Notes under the pieces: model-generated
What the model was told of the DNA's origin: nothing
Databases searched by the model: none
The model's input: only the letters and a program-made list of their open reading frames with translations
Shown here: positions 11,391-23,539 of the stretch, piece after piece
Layout of the letters: every line of letters starts with the position of its first letter
Numbering within the stretch: the stretch's first letter is position 1
Source of the DNA: Sycobia sp. Sy_11
Lineage: Eukaryota; Arthropoda; Insecta; Hymenoptera; Epichrysomallidae
DNA: 64,000 nucleotides
Assembly: GCA_018907035.1 (NCBI GenBank)
Contig: JACCIC010000125.1
Location: 1,178,001-1,242,000 of the forward strand
Reading direction: 5' to 3'
Program-made: the position numbers and the translations under genes

Positions 11391-12298
11391 GAATCGATGA
11401 ACCTACAACTTACTTCACAGCTATAGATATATTTCGTGAATGAAATGCATTTTTCTCTATTATGCGGACTTAAGACTGAGAAACTTGGTCTTTTATCAAC
11501 GAAGAAGTAGCAATCTCTTTTTTTTTTTAATATAAGGCATAGTTCAGATCACAAAAAATCATAGTAATTAATTTCAAATCTTTACAATTTAAATTACATG
11601 AATTATAAAACTAAAGAAGAAAAGTTTATTACTAGCTGTAAAACATGAAATTGCTGCTTTAATTTAAACAAAGAAAATCATACCGGCCTGTAAGATCGCA
11701 ATGATCTGTTACTACAAACTACTCATCGATATATATGATGCACAATTTACCATTGAAAAGATAATTCTTTCAGATCTGTGAGTTTATAGGTTTTGTTTAT
11801 AAGTTTCACTCGTCTCCCCTATAAATATTAGAGAAGAGAGAAAATTCCACTAAAATCATGTCAAATTACAGGCATCACATCATGCTAGAATTGGCTGTAA
11901 GGCGGCGACATATTATAAGATTGCTTGTTGAATGGCATACTTTCGAATGCAGTGAGCGTAGAGAGAGGGGAAAGTTCAATCTTTGTTTCTCACTCTTGTT
12001 TCTCTTCTTTTCCTCACTCGCCTTGACTTTTGCTTTCTCTCTATGTTGCACACAGAGCTATCGAGAGATTTTGAAGAAAGTAACGTCTACCTGTCAGATT
12101 TGAACTACCACCATCGGCCAATTTTTGAGAAGCTTTTCCCATGTAAAGAACATCAGCAGAGTATCCGCATCTTTTCTCTACCCTACGTAGTCTACCTGCT
12201 TACGATTAGCTGACGATCCAACATAAGCTGGAAAGTTTTATTAGTGATGTTTTCGTTTCTTTTCAGTCATTCAGATATAACTAGCAAAAAACTCTATT

Positions 12299-12556
12299 AT
12301 GTTAATTATAGAGAACTGTGAAATATTGCAACTTACATTCGGTGAAGAAGAGTATCATGATGAATATGCATCAGAAGATGTTCGATTGAAAGTTAGACAT
12401 GCGAAAAGACGCAGTTGTAATGCTAAAAGGAAGCATAATAAAAATATTAGATTTAAAGTGAAATCTGTGGAAATTGTGTCAATGCAGTTGAGTGATGATA
12501 GCTTTAAAAAATTTAAGCTTGAGTTATATGGTACAAATGTTATTACAGATAACTAG
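12299..12556 (+). CDS. hypothetical 85-codon ORF
   Basis: Unrecognised frame starting at an ATG, acidic at first and then rich in Lys/Arg (KRRSCNAKRKHNKNIRFK), with a further 33 open codons after the TAG at 12554-12556. The codons look less skewed than the surrounding AT-rich DNA, and the readthrough continuation suggests a decayed longer gene. No domain or neighbour gives a function. Confidence 0.2.
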   Translation: MLIIENCEILQLTFGEEEYHDEYASEDVRLKVRHAKRRSCNAKRKHNKNIRFKVKSVEIVSMQLSDDSFKKFKLELYGTNVITDN

Positions 12557-14440
12557 GATTTAGTTATATTTAGTTTTGATAATAGAACTGCATTTTATTT
12601 ATCGGAAGAATCTAAAAGTTTCAGAAGCTACGTTGAAGATAAAAAATTATTATAGAACTTGTAAGTCGATAGAAAACTCTATTTTTCTCACAAATATCAA
12701 AGTACGATGAAAAACAAGAAGATAATCATTGAACCAGTATAAGCGGAAAAGGTAGACGATGATAGTGACTATAATCAGTTATCAAGAGTGCTAAAAAATT
12801 ATTTCATGATAAGGGATACATAAATGATACAATAAAATTTATTGAACTAACAGATAATTATATATATACAAGAAATATCTTATTTTTAACGCATATTTAT
12901 AACATAAGTTCACACAAAATGTTTGATTTTATAAAGAATGTATGTTCATTAGGTAAGAGTAATAATATTGTTTAAAATAAGAATTTAAAATATTGTCGTT
13001 TTTTATGAAAAAAGAGAGAATCTAAATATTAAATATTTCTTTCAAGAAAATTATTTTCTACTTTTGCAGTTAAATGATCAGGATGCTTTCTACAATATAT
13101 GATTCAGACAATAAAAAGATATAATTAATATAGAATATTCTTTGCTAAGTGTGATAAGATATCTATAAGATATCTATATAAGCATTTAGGAGTTAGATTA
13201 TATATTATTATGGGCTAGTCTGCTGGAAAAAAATTTAAGAAACAATTAAGCCTCGGATTTGTCATAACATTATTACTATTTATTTACTATACACGAGTCC
13301 CGCACGTGAGTCACACGATCACCTCTTGGTCATTGTCGCTCACCGGACCGAATACGGCTATGCGTACGCCATAGGAAGTCGTTCACCTACGGTACGCACT
13401 TAGCTATCGCGCCTGATGTCTTCGGGCGGAAGTCGTGCAAGATATCTGCATCCGTTGAGAAGAGGCTGATCATGGTTATCTCCACTCTACGCAGTCCTGG
13501 ACTCTTACCGCTTCTTCGCTCTTCCTTTCTTCCACCTCCTGATATAGATTTTTTCTTTTCGTTTCCTTTCTTTTACCTTCTCTCTCCTACCAAATTTTTT
13601 TTCTATAACTCCTTTCGCTCATTGTTTTTCGTTTCTCGCTGCTGTTCATTTTTCGTGTACTCTTCATTTTTCTTTCGCTTTTCTTTCTTTCTTCGTGTTT
13701 ACGATAGTTGCCTAATCATATACATTACAAGAACTCTTCTAAAAGTGAGTGTACGTCCCGGTCTCTCTGGGAGGGGGGATGAATACCATGGTAGACACTG
13801 ACGATCTCGATACTTGGGATGCAGCCCTTAACCATGCCAAATAAAAAAATATGATTTACACAAATATTTAACATGTAAGCATTTTGAAAAATCCGTCTAA
13901 ATGCTTAGAAGTTAAAAAAAATAAATAAACTGTAAGAATTATTCCAAATTAGCGGTTTGTATACAGCTTGGGACGTAAAAGAATATAAGAATGCGCATAA
14001 TTTTATCCAATCTTAAAAAGTTAAATAATATACTGAAAGAAAATAAAAGAAAAATATTATCATCAATTAAGATTTTAAACTACATCTAAAGAAAGATAAA
14101 CGTCTAAATAGTTTGAAATGTTTCTCGTTGTTTTATTTTAATATAAATATTATATGATTTCACCATTTCATCAGATATTTAACCTTTATTAGTTACATAA
14201 TATTATTTAATCAGTTATCATATAATTCGTTTTAAACGGTTCTTCTTACAAATAAAACTCTGGTCATTTTAAATTTAATAGAGCCACTTTCAACCTAAAA
14301 ATAACAATAAAAGTTGAATCTTTTGATGATTTTCATTCAAGTGATTTTAAACTAAGAGATTATTATCCAGGCGAAAGAATTTACGCCTATGGCTGTGTAG
14401 GATACAACTGTGAAAGAACTTAATGTTGTATGTCTTTTTT

Positions 14441-14448
<8 letters not shown>

Positions 14449-14485
<37 letters not shown>
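14449..14485. repeat. (TA)n microsatellite
   Basis: Uninterrupted TA dinucleotides. Confidence 0.95.
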
Positions 14486-14488
<3 letters not shown>

Positions 14489-14669
14489 ACCCCTAATAAA
14501 AATTATATCTTAATAACTCGTACGATAAATATAATGTTCTTACTATAATTTTGTCTTTGAAATATTGTTTACACATTAGTAGTTAATAATTGTAATATAT
14601 AATCTAATATGAGATGTACAAATTTATCATTTATAATTCAAATGTTACCTAAAAACACAACACAAAATA

Positions 14670-15304
14670 AGGTCTCAACTTACCTTGAGGCGGTGCTGCT
14701 CACACCCGCAGATACTCCGCATCTACCTAGAGCGGAATGGGGAAGTTGGCAGGGGAAAAAGTAAAGTAAAGAACGCAGATTACGGTGATATGACAAATTT
14801 TGCTTTATACGCGGTATACACAATACATCAACCATCGTTCCCGAAATATACTCACCATTAATGAAAGTTTCTATGTCTATACTAACTTTTCCATAATATA
14901 ACTTTTGATAGATTATGCATAATACCTTCATCCTCTTCCATTTAAAATAAAAAAATTGGTTGTGTACAATACATAATTATTCACCCGACCGCATATTAAA
15001 CGTAGCATATAACTTCTTCCACATGTCTTTGGCACAGCTGCAGATTAAAATTAGATCTAGGGCTTTCTACTCTACTGATTTTATGACCATCATCCTTGCT
15101 GCTTTGTTCGCCTTCAAATATCTTTCATATTGGACCGCAGAATTAGAAGAAATTTCTATTAGACAAGTCAATGATCCTTCGCATACAGCTAATAAATCGG
15201 TATGCTCTTCTAACAATGTACGCATAACGAACCGTCACTGCACCCAATTATCTTCACCGTAAATCTCCTCAATTTTATGACTTGCGGCCTATATTTGCGG
15301 CCAT
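14670..15304 (-). pseudogene. Ty1/copia gag-protease fragment
   Basis: Minus-strand remnant of a copia gag of the UBN2 type, beginning at an ATG at 15304 (MAANIGRKS). After a frameshift it reads GEDNWVQ.RFVMRTLLEE, then ANKAARMMVIKSVE and CAKDMWKKLYATFNM. Gag then jumps directly to a protease-region block, GKVSIDIETFINGEYISG followed by IPRIKQNL (14790-14920). The sequence between them, including the zinc knuckle, is deleted. Below about 14780 the frame runs into unrelated sequence. On the minus strand this piece follows the copia integrase-RT-RNase H piece, i.e. the reverse of normal gene order. Confidence 0.75.
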
Positions 15305-15689
15305 AGTCGAAATTAATAGATCATAAATGTCATACAATAAACTTAGGCATTTATATACATAACGTAATAGAAATATTAGTCGATTTGCGTCTGCATCATA
15401 AAATTATTCTCGATTAAGGGGGCATCTCTAGTCTTTTTGCATAAATTTTCAAGATTTTTTTCTTGCAGTAAACTTTATTATCACACTACAATTTTTTTTA
15501 TATTAAAAAAATACATATTGAAGTCTGCAAAAAAATTTTTTTTTTCATTTTTCACCCAATATGGCCCAGATATGGCTGCCACAACAAAGCTTGCTTTTTT
15601 TTGGCTGACATCATATCTTGACATAGGAAGCTCTGAAATGAAAAATTCAAAAAGCATATTAAAGTATAATAAAGTGGCTATAGCCATAT

Positions 15690-17570
15690 AAAGATTAAAA
15701 TTTGTAACATTTAAATTACATTCATCGAAAAGCTTTCTTAGCCATATAATTTCCTTTGTGGCTAAAGCCGTACTAATATATTCCGCTTCAGCCTTAGATA
15801 CAGCAAGACACTGTTGACGCTTGTTCTTCCATATATTCGCAACATTGGTATTTTTACATTCAATACCCGATGTTGATTTTCGGCTACCTTTATCTCCTGC
15901 ATAATCCGCATCGCTATATACTTTCAAACGATGATTTGCTCTATACATTAGCCCTAAATTAATAGTTTCTTTTAAATATCAAAAAATACGCTTGATTAAA
16001 GACCAGTGTGCTTCGCTCGGCTTATCCAATACTGTCGACGCTATGTTATCTATAAAACATATCCAGTCTGCTAACAACTTGTAAATACATCAGACTTCCT
16101 ACTGCTTCACGGTGTGGTACATTTTTAACTTCAGTATTAAATATATTTGCATTCCAGCTTGCTTCAATTGAAGTTCACACGCTATTCGCTTCACTCAAAT
16201 TAAATTTTTCCAAAATAGAATTAATATATTTACTTTGATTAATGAAAATAGAGCCATCTAGTAAATATAAAATTTCTAGTCCTAAGAAGTTTTTAACATT
16301 TTTCGAACATGTTATTTTAAATGCACTACCTAATTTACCAAAAAAATTTATCAATTAAAGTATTACTTGAAGCTCACAAAAGTCCATCGTTGACGTAAAT
16401 AGTTAAAAACATTTTCTTATTTCCCTCTTTGTGAATATAAAAACAAGGGTCAGCTTTGCTTTGTATAAAACCGACAGATTTCACAAAGTTATCAAAATGC
16501 TCAGCCCAATACCTTGGAGCTTGTTTTAATCCATATGAAGATTTTAAAAGTTTACAAACACGATCTGTCCAATCGCGAAAACATTCAGGCTGAACCATGT
16601 ATATATCTTCATTTATTTTACCATATACAAAAGCTGTTTTAATATAAAATTGTGTAATTTTTATTTTATTATGGACTATTCCGCTTTACAAACATTTAAC
16701 ATTGTTGAACCTAACTACAAGGCTAAAAGTCTTATTGTAATCAATCCTTTCTTTCTGTGGACAACCCTTATTACTAGCCGCGCTTTAAAACGCTCCGTAT
16801 TATCATAATTGATTTTTTTACTGAAAACCCAGCGACTATTTATAATTTTCGTATCTTTAGTTTTTTGAACTAAAATCCGCGTTTTATTTTCAAATAAAGA
16901 ATTGACTTCATATTGCATTGCTTCCCCCAAATTCTTTGCTTTACCGCGTCATAATAAGTCAAAGGAAATTTTTCTGCTAAAAAAGTAATCGGGCATCCGC
17001 AAAAATCATTAGGTCTTATTGTACTGCGACCACGCAAATTTCTAACATTTTCACGTACATTTATAATTTCATTTAATTTACTGTTTCACCTGGATTTTAA
17101 TTTTGGGTTTCTAATGCAGGCATATTTCTAATTCATCATTATCATTTCTCTCTGGAAACCCGAATATAATCGTTCTATTGATTACTACTTCATTCCGTTC
17201 ATTATTTCTTTCACTGTCATTATATTTTGTTAATATTTCTGATTTAAATATTATATCACGCAATACTTTAAGATCTTTTATATTGGCCGTTTTTCCATGC
17301 CATAATTCGTTAGGTGTTTTTCCGAGTTGTTTTGTAGAACCTGTTCTATTTCATACATTTACAGTGATATGAATCGCTTCTGTCCTTTAAAAAAAGAGAT
17401 AAATCGGACTTAGAGTACAACATTGAATGCGCTGCTTCGACAAAAATGCGATTTTAGCGTTCTGCAACCCCATTTTGTTCGGGTGTATACGGACTATTCA
17501 CAGTGTACTCAATAACTCTACTATTAAAAAATTCTTTAACTACTCTAGTTTTAAATTCTCTTAATTATCA
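15690..17570 (-). pseudogene. Ty1/copia integrase-RT-RNase H fragment
   Basis: Minus-strand copia pol. The integrase core ends with 'SPYTPEQNGVAE' (near 17460-17500), holding the catalytic Glu, followed by 'GKTPNELWHGKTANIKDL'. The reverse transcriptase starts at about 16930 (SLFENKTRI..., SRWVFSKKINYDN) and continues with 'LKSSYGLKQAPRYWAEHF' and 'TIYVNDGLL', in which the catalytic YVDD is changed to YVND. RNase H gives 'LKVYSDADYAGDKGSRKSTS' and 'KRQQCLAVSKAEAEYISTAL'. Stops and frameshifts lie between the blocks, so it is dead. The last RNase H block runs into unrelated AT-rich sequence below 15690. Confidence 0.85.
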
Positions 17571-17782
17571 CCATCACTGTGCAGTTTTTTAATATTCTCA
17601 TTAAATTGATTAAAAATCTCCGTGCAAAATAATTTTATTTTTTCAAATACATTTAGGTTTATGTCGAATGAAAAATATTTGTTGAAAACTCGAAAAATCA
17701 CCTTTGAAAATTAAAAAGTAATTCTTTTTACCTAACGCTTTTTTTTACCCAACCCACTCTTTCTCTTTCTCTCTGTCTCTCC

Positions 17783-17852
<70 letters not shown>

Positions 17853-18093
17853 GACTCACTGTCTCTCTCTCTCCCTGCCTCTCTCTGGCTTTCTGTCTTT
17901 CTTTGTCCTCCTCTTATAAAATGGTTCTGCAAGCAAAAATCGTACTGAATAGAGTTTATGGCGACAAATGATAATTTTGTTTTGGTACGTTATATTAACT
18001 TGAGAATTCTCACAAGAGCCTATGTTTTTTTAGCTTAAACCAAAGAAATAATGGCAAAATAGAGTTCTTTACCAACAACCTCGAAACTATGGG

Positions 18094-18136
<43 letters not shown>

Positions 18137-18390
18137 CATCACTTTTGCATAAAAAGGCAATCTCCATTGCCTGTTTAAAAAATATGTTATTCGTATACCA
18201 ATATTTTGCTTGAATTTCGGTTGGCATCAGTACGAAAATATTCACAGTATTTCATTGAAAAAATGAAAATATACGAAATAGTAATATATATTATATGTAT
18301 ATTAAATTGTACAGATTATATATACACATTTTAAAGACGGTTTCTACTAAGTATTAAATATTGTATTGGCGTGTACGTGCGGTTGATTAC
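17571..18390. repeat. simple-sequence region with CT and TA tracts
   Basis: A long CT-rich tract with interruptions (17757-17885) and a (TA)n tract (18101-18132), separated by AT-rich DNA. The 66-codon minus-strand frame at 17732-17932 is only the Arg-Glu reading of the CT tract. Confidence 0.85.
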
Positions 18391-18880
18391 TATATCCCGT
18401 TGCCTCAAGATAATTTCTATAGGCAGTTGTGTATTCGAATGATAGAATGCGATGTCCAGGTGTCTCTGGACGAATGCTACCCGCAATATTGTATTTAGTT
18501 TATAGAAAACAACGTCCAAGTATGAGGAAATCAACTTCTATGAGAAGATTCGGGTTGGGACGGTAAAATACGATATCTAGGTCTTTCCGAATTACTTCTA
18601 CGGGGAATATTGCCTTCGTATATAGTGTCGTGTATAGTTCGTGGGAAATAATATCCAGGTATGTCAGTACGAGTTCTATTAAGAGATTCGTATTCTGTCA
18701 TTCGAACACGCACACTCCCAGTAAGAGTCGTCCTGGGATAACTAGACATTGTATTCTACCTCCCCAACACAAAACTCTCTATAGTAGTCGTCCCGATACA
18801 TTTCCTATAGTCCGAAAATGATACTCTCCGAAAACGTCGTCTCAAGACACTTGGAAATCTTTTTCTACTGCTCGAAAGTA
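18391..18880. repeat. degenerate ~60-bp tandem array
   Basis: A motif of the form 'gatgTCCAGGTnT' recurs at 18391 (tatatcccgt), 18451 (gatgtccagg), 18511 (aacgtccaag), 18572 (gatatctagg) and 18650 (aatatccagg), i.e. steps of 60, 60, 61 and 78. Related units continue as 'gtcgtcctgg' near 18727, 'gtcgtcccga' near 18787 and 'gtcgtctcaa' near 18836. Each unit also carries a 'ttctat(a/g)' block. Units are strongly diverged, so this is an old minisatellite. The short open frames across it have no family match. Confidence 0.65.
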
Positions 18881-18895
18881 CAATTTTCTCCATCA

Positions 18896-18910
18896 AAGCT
18901 GTATAAAGAA

Positions 18911-18970
<60 letters not shown>

Positions 18971-18985
18971 TTGTTTATACAGCTT
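18896..18985. repeat. 90-bp TA-centred palindrome
   Basis: Arms of 18 nt (aagctgtataaagaagcc and ggcttgtttatacagctt) are reverse complements except for one base, and flank a pure TA spacer that is itself self-complementary. The whole 90 bp could extrude as a hairpin or cruciform. Confidence 0.9.
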
Positions 18986-18989
18986 ATAG

Positions 18990-18992
18990 TAT

Positions 18993-19044
<52 letters not shown>

Positions 19045-19047
19045 ATA
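18990..19047. repeat. 58-bp TA-centred palindrome
   Basis: Perfect inverted arms (tatacaata... and ...tattgtata) around a TA tract, starting 5 bp after the 90-bp palindrome. Confidence 0.9.
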
Positions 19048-19254
19048 AAATGGTCGGAAAAATATCACCTTTTTGAAGTGGACGCTACATGGAAGCATCT
19101 ATTTATACAGAAGTGACAATAGGTACATTACGGTCAATTATTTATAGTAATATAGATTTTTATATATAGAGTACTCTTCACTTAAATATCATTGAATTGT
19201 TTAAGAAATCCGTTAAATTATTATCTTGGACGAAACCGAGACGGGGAATGCTAG

Positions 19255-19291
<37 letters not shown>

Positions 19292-19592
19292 GCGTATCCG
19301 CGTGTGTGTGTCCGCCTCGAGCATGAGGACGGCAGGCACGGCTGTTGCAAAAGATGTACCCGGCTGGGCTTAGCCCGGGAGAGGGGCGGTTCGCGAGGGA
19401 CGAAGAATCGCACGTAGGATTTGCGCGAGAGGTAAAGCGACTAAATAAATGTATTGGAAATAGAAAATAATCAAGCAGAGTAATTGAAATTCACGAGGCT
19501 TTAATAGTTGGTAGACATACAACGCCTATACGCGAGGCGTGCGGAACGCAGACCGAGGGTCGCCGAGGTGACGGCGCGCGAGCAGCTAGGGA

Positions 19593-19668
<76 letters not shown>

Positions 19669-20399
19669 ACAGCCGCCACTTACAGTCGGGCGTTGACGTG
19701 TCTGTGGAATCCACTGGCAGCACGTCCTCGTGCAACGACACTTTGGTACGCCGGGCGAGGCGGCGTCTCCGCTTGTCGATGTCCCCGAGATGGGGCAGCT
19801 ACTCCGCGCAGACGGGAGTCGGGCGGCAGGCTCGTCCGCTCGAGCTCGGCAGCAGCGTACACTCTGCGAAGACGAGGTGCGTATTAAGGGGGATTATCAA
19901 GAGAACGAGGCGTATTCCCGAAAAACAAAAAAAACAAGCCAATAAATCCCGAACGTGTTTCTCTCTCGAAGTTTGTCTTCTCCCTCAAATCCCAAAATTC
20001 GCTCGCGCGGCCGTCTCTCCTTACTCCCCGCTCTTTCTCTCTCTCACTTACCTCTCCGCCAGTGTACTCGTGTGTCGGCCTGGAACACATATAATCTTTA
20101 CATTTAAACATACATATACATTTAAATTTACAAATTGTATAAACATATTCACAGGGCTACGACAGGAGAGAGAGTATAGGGACATGGGAAAGCAAGCGTA
20201 CGCGGCGCTTGCGTTCCCCGTCACACACCCCCCTCCAGACGCTGGTAGCCGAAGCGTGGCAGCTCGACCCAACATCTCTCTCTCATGTTGACCATCGTGC
20301 CAGGACAGAGATCACTACACAATACATAATTGGGGAATGTCTTAATAAGGAGAGGATGGAAAATAAAGCCGCAGGTGCATTATGCACCTTGATGGCCTG
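19048..20399. other. GC-richer stretch with TA and GA tracts, no gene assigned
   Basis: Contains (TA)n at 19253-19282 and a long (GA)n at 19594-19665. The sequence from 19300 to 20390 is GC-richer and open in several frames on both strands, which is expected from composition. It may hold the 3' LTR of the adjoining minus-strand gypsy element A, but I could not find a matching copy at the other end. Confidence 0.4.
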
Positions 20400-21435
20400 T
20401 TGACGGGTCTTGGCTTGGGCCCGAGTGCGGCGGGGGGATTGGTCCCGCGGTAGTGTTGAGCACTGGCTTTTCCTGAGGCGGCCTGCTTTTCGCCTTACCA
20501 GATGCACTCCACTATGGAAGACGGCGTCGCTGTTGTGGGGCTTCGCAGGAGCTCGCGTCATCGGCGTAAGGTCGCGTGGTATTGCCCGCGGGGGTATCGC
20601 TTCGCACGCTCGTACCGGAATTACAATGAATACAACACCGGGCGCCGTACGCTGACCAGTGGTGTACAGTGCGGATTCGCTCGCTCGCCTCAACCTTACA
20701 ATCAGGCGCATCGCAATCACGCTCTTCGCCCGAAGGCTTTTCCATGTCGGAAGCGCTATCATCTTCGGGGTCGTGGTCTTGATTGTAGGGCTTCAGGTCG
20801 GCGAGGTGATGTTTACCAGTATCTCTTCCCGTAAAATCGATTAGTCGATACACATTCGTGCCGAGTTTCTCTCTGATAGTAAAGGGCCCGTGGAATTTCG
20901 GGGCAAGCTTGACGCTGACCTCCACGAGAGGATTGCGATTACGCCGCCATAAACGATCGCCAATCGCGTAATGCACATCGCGACGTCTCGCATTATAATA
21001 GCGAACTTGCTTTGCCTGTGCTTTCTGCGAGTTTTCTGCTGGCTTTAGATGGAGATCAGATAACTTCTCCATGCTCTCGTTCCAATGCTGTAGACCAGCC
21101 TCTTATTGCGCAACCTGTGCGCGCTCCTCCTCCTGGCGGCGATGCATGCCAGGGGTTAAGGAGTGACGACCCGTGTTAAGGTAGGCCGGACTTACGCCAA
21201 TGGAGTCTTGTACAGATGTGTTGTACGCAAACATCAGCTCAGCGATATGCACATCCCAAGTACTATGAGACTCGTCAATGAAGGCGATTATCGCGGTCTT
21301 CAGAGTCCTATTGACCCTCTCGACCAGATTGGCTGGAGCGTGATAAGGGGGTATAGTTGAGTGCTTCACCGCATGCTCCACAAGGAATTTCTCGAGAACC
21401 TTATTACGAAATTCGGTGCCAGTGCTGAAAGACCA
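20400..21435 (-). pseudogene. gypsy element A: integrase C-terminal half and tail
   Basis: Minus-strand Ty3/gypsy integrase. It starts inside the catalytic core (STGTEFRNKVLEKFLVEHAV, with the Asp position lost) and continues with 'PYHAPANLVERVNRTLK' carrying the catalytic Glu, then 'HIAELMFAYNTSVQDSIGVS'. After a stop near 21100 it goes on with 'KLAPKFHGPFTIREKLGTNV' and a 'HHLADLKPY' end typical of gypsy integrase tails. A further open but unrecognised tail runs to about 20512. The N-terminal zinc-binding region and first catalytic Asp are absent because of the deletion that joins this to the protease part. Confidence 0.85.
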
Positions 21436-21990
21436 GATAGTAACGCTTCTTAATCGGCTTAGCATCGCCGACATCGATCACGTGGTCGGTCAGATGCGTG
21501 CAGTCCAGAGGCTGATCAGCCGGCGGCAGCATCCGGTCGAGGAGTTCCTCGAGAGCTGGACGTTGATTATCGTCAATATCAGCCAAGCCTATAGAGGCAA
21601 GCGAATACGCTGAGATAACTGAGACGGTGCAGAGTTGTAGCGGATCAAAATCCGCAGCATCCTCAATCGAAATGTTGTTGTCGCGCGGGTCGATGACCGC
21701 ATTGAATGCGCGGTAGATGTCTGCACCGAGCAGGCAGTCGTTTTCCAAGTCTGGAATTATGATGACGTCTAGCTCCATTTCAACGTCTGCAATGGCAAAT
21801 GGAAGGGCCACCTGGCCTATTATCGGCTCAATTTTTCACGTGGCGAGTCGAGCGCCAGATCCAGGAAAGGGTCGAACTAGACGACCGAGAGCAGATGCAA
21901 TCTGCAAGCCGATTGCTCCGAGAGCTGTACGAGCAGCCCCTGCATCGAGCAGTGCATGGATGTGAAACTCGCCTTTGGCCATCTGTACTC
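21436..21990 (-). pseudogene. gypsy element A: aspartic protease plus first residues of RT
   Basis: On the minus strand the active site appears as 'ALLDAGAA' (normally D[TS]G), near 21930-21960. It is followed by 'GRLVRPFPGSGARLAT', one stop, 'PIIGQVALPFAIADV', and 'DCLLGADIYRAFNAVID', the second conserved protease loop. The frame then reaches the very start of the reverse transcriptase ('HVIDVGDAKPIKKRYYLV') and within a few codons becomes integrase sequence. The entire reverse transcriptase, RNase H and front of integrase have been lost at about 21430. Confidence 0.85.
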
Positions 21991-22169
21991 ACCATCGTGA
22001 ATACTGATCGGCGTCGACACTTGTGGCTGAGTCAGCGGAGTCACGGTCGTGATGCTCCTCCTTTACAGACAGGAGGGGGAAATTATCATTACCCTATGTC
22101 CTCGCAGCTGCCTGCTGATCTTCAGAGGTTTCACGGAGCGTGGGGACGAGTTGGACTTCAATTAATCGC

Positions 22170-23531
22170 CATTTTTCGCATTTCCTGAACACTCGGGACA
22201 GCTGCGTAGGGTATGGCCTGGTCAACTACAACCCCAGCATAGGAACCGCGGATCAGGACCTGCGGGGAGACCTTTGTTCTTGTCGCTGAGGGGCTTGCAC
22301 ACAAGCTTTCCCCTGAAGGATGGCTTCCTCTGCGACTTAAGTGAGGTCGACGCTCCGGTCTTCCATGTACGCGGCGACCTCGGGCGTGAGTCGCGACTGC
22401 TTTTCTTCGTCATAAGAGCTGCGACACCTGACGCCTCTAAATCAAGTGAGGTGGCTCTAAAGCCCGCCTCTTGCAAAACTTCTCGCACTAAAGCTTAGAA
22501 ATCGGGCGGCTTCACGTCTACGGCCGCGATCTTCGGCTTCGGGCGCGTCCGAGACGTGTCTGTCGCATGGAAAGCCATTTCGGGCATTATGTAGTTCTCG
22601 GGTGACGGAGGTGGCTTGTAGTTGCGCTCCACGTCGAGGACGAATTCGGCCTCTCGAGCGAGCTCCATTAGCTGATTTGCGCGCGTAATCTTCTCCCGCG
22701 GAACTAGCTTCTGTATCTCCGGGAGTAGATTACGGTAGATAAGAGCGAGCTGTTTGTCGTCCGACCATGGTTCTTCGAACCGATTTAGGCTCGCGTTTGG
22801 CCTGTGTACGCCGCTGAGCTTCACTAATCAGCACAACTTGGAAGCATCGATCGACGCCGTCGCAGCTCCGGGCTGCGTGGCAGAACTCCTGCCACGTGGT
22901 CTAGTCTTTCCGGGATAGACGGTACCAGTGTAGGGCGACACCGTCGAGTAGCTCCGTTATTGCATTGAGCATATCCTCGTCCGTGAGCAGCGTCAATCTG
23001 CGACATTCTGCGATCCTCTGTAGAAATTCCTCCATGCTTTTTCCTTGGTGCGCTGGGCCAAGGTGCTTGATAGCGTTGATTGCGTTATATTGGTCGGCGA
23101 GCTCATCACATCTCGATCCATGTGATGCCCCCCCTTCCAGGCCCTTGGTACCGAGGGTGACAAGGAGTAGGAGGAGCCGAAAACGTAGGCTCGCCGGTCG
23201 ACCCTGAGAATCTATTGTTGTTAGAGTCTTTGACATTTTCCAATTATCAGAGGTCATACGTGTCTTGGAAGGTGACACGATCGCGTCGCGGCGTTTTCTG
23301 CAGCTGTTGTTGAATGCTAGCCAACGTAGCATGCATTTCATTTTGCCTGCGCTGTAGATCTTGAACAGTGCTGTTCTGTTGTCGCACCCAAGTTTATAGC
23401 ATATTCTGTAGGTTGTGTAATCCATGACTAATGGCTACATCGGCAGCTGTTATGCTACGTCTTTGTCCTGTGCTCGGATTAACTTCCCGAGCCTGTTGCG
23501 TGTCAGCTTGTTCGGCATATGCCGCCTCCAT
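22170..23531 (-). pseudogene. gypsy element A: gag
   Basis: Gag of the same minus-strand gypsy element. The likely start is the ATG at 23531 (MEAAYAEQADTQQAR). The core (GKSMEEFLQRIAECRRLT..., AITELLDGVALHWYRL) lies at 22900-23130, then SLNRFEEPWSDDKQLALIYR and LVPREKITRANQLMELA at 22620-22800. A zinc knuckle of CX2CX4HX4C form (CWGCSWPGHTLRSC) lies near 22195-22240. Stops and frame changes separate these parts (e.g. near 22905 and 22495), so no complete gag can be made. Confidence 0.85.
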
Positions 23532-23539
23532 TTTATTTA

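Larger units (their letters stand above)
11400..14669. other. mostly AT-rich stretch; GC-richer island at ~13.28-13.80 kb
   Basis: No recognised protein except a possible small ORF (separate entry). Between about 13280 and 13800 the sequence turns GC-richer, then pyrimidine-rich; this resembles an LTR or leader but I cannot find a second copy. A (TA)n tract lies at 14449-14485. Confidence 0.4.

Noticed and set aside
13472..13801. 109-codon Phe/Ser-rich plus-strand ORF
   Set aside because: It is the translation of a pyrimidine-rich stretch; no domain, and low complexity explains its openness.
17732..17932. 66-codon ORF rich in Arg-Glu
   Set aside because: It is the translation of the CT/GA microsatellite, not a gene.
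18818..19098. Overlapping ORFs on both strands made of Ile-Tyr repeats
   Set aside because: They are readings of the (TA)n palindromes.
20283..20834. Several ORFs of 60-159 codons on both strands
   Set aside because: They are shadows of the gypsy A integrase tail in GC-richer DNA and show no family match of their own.
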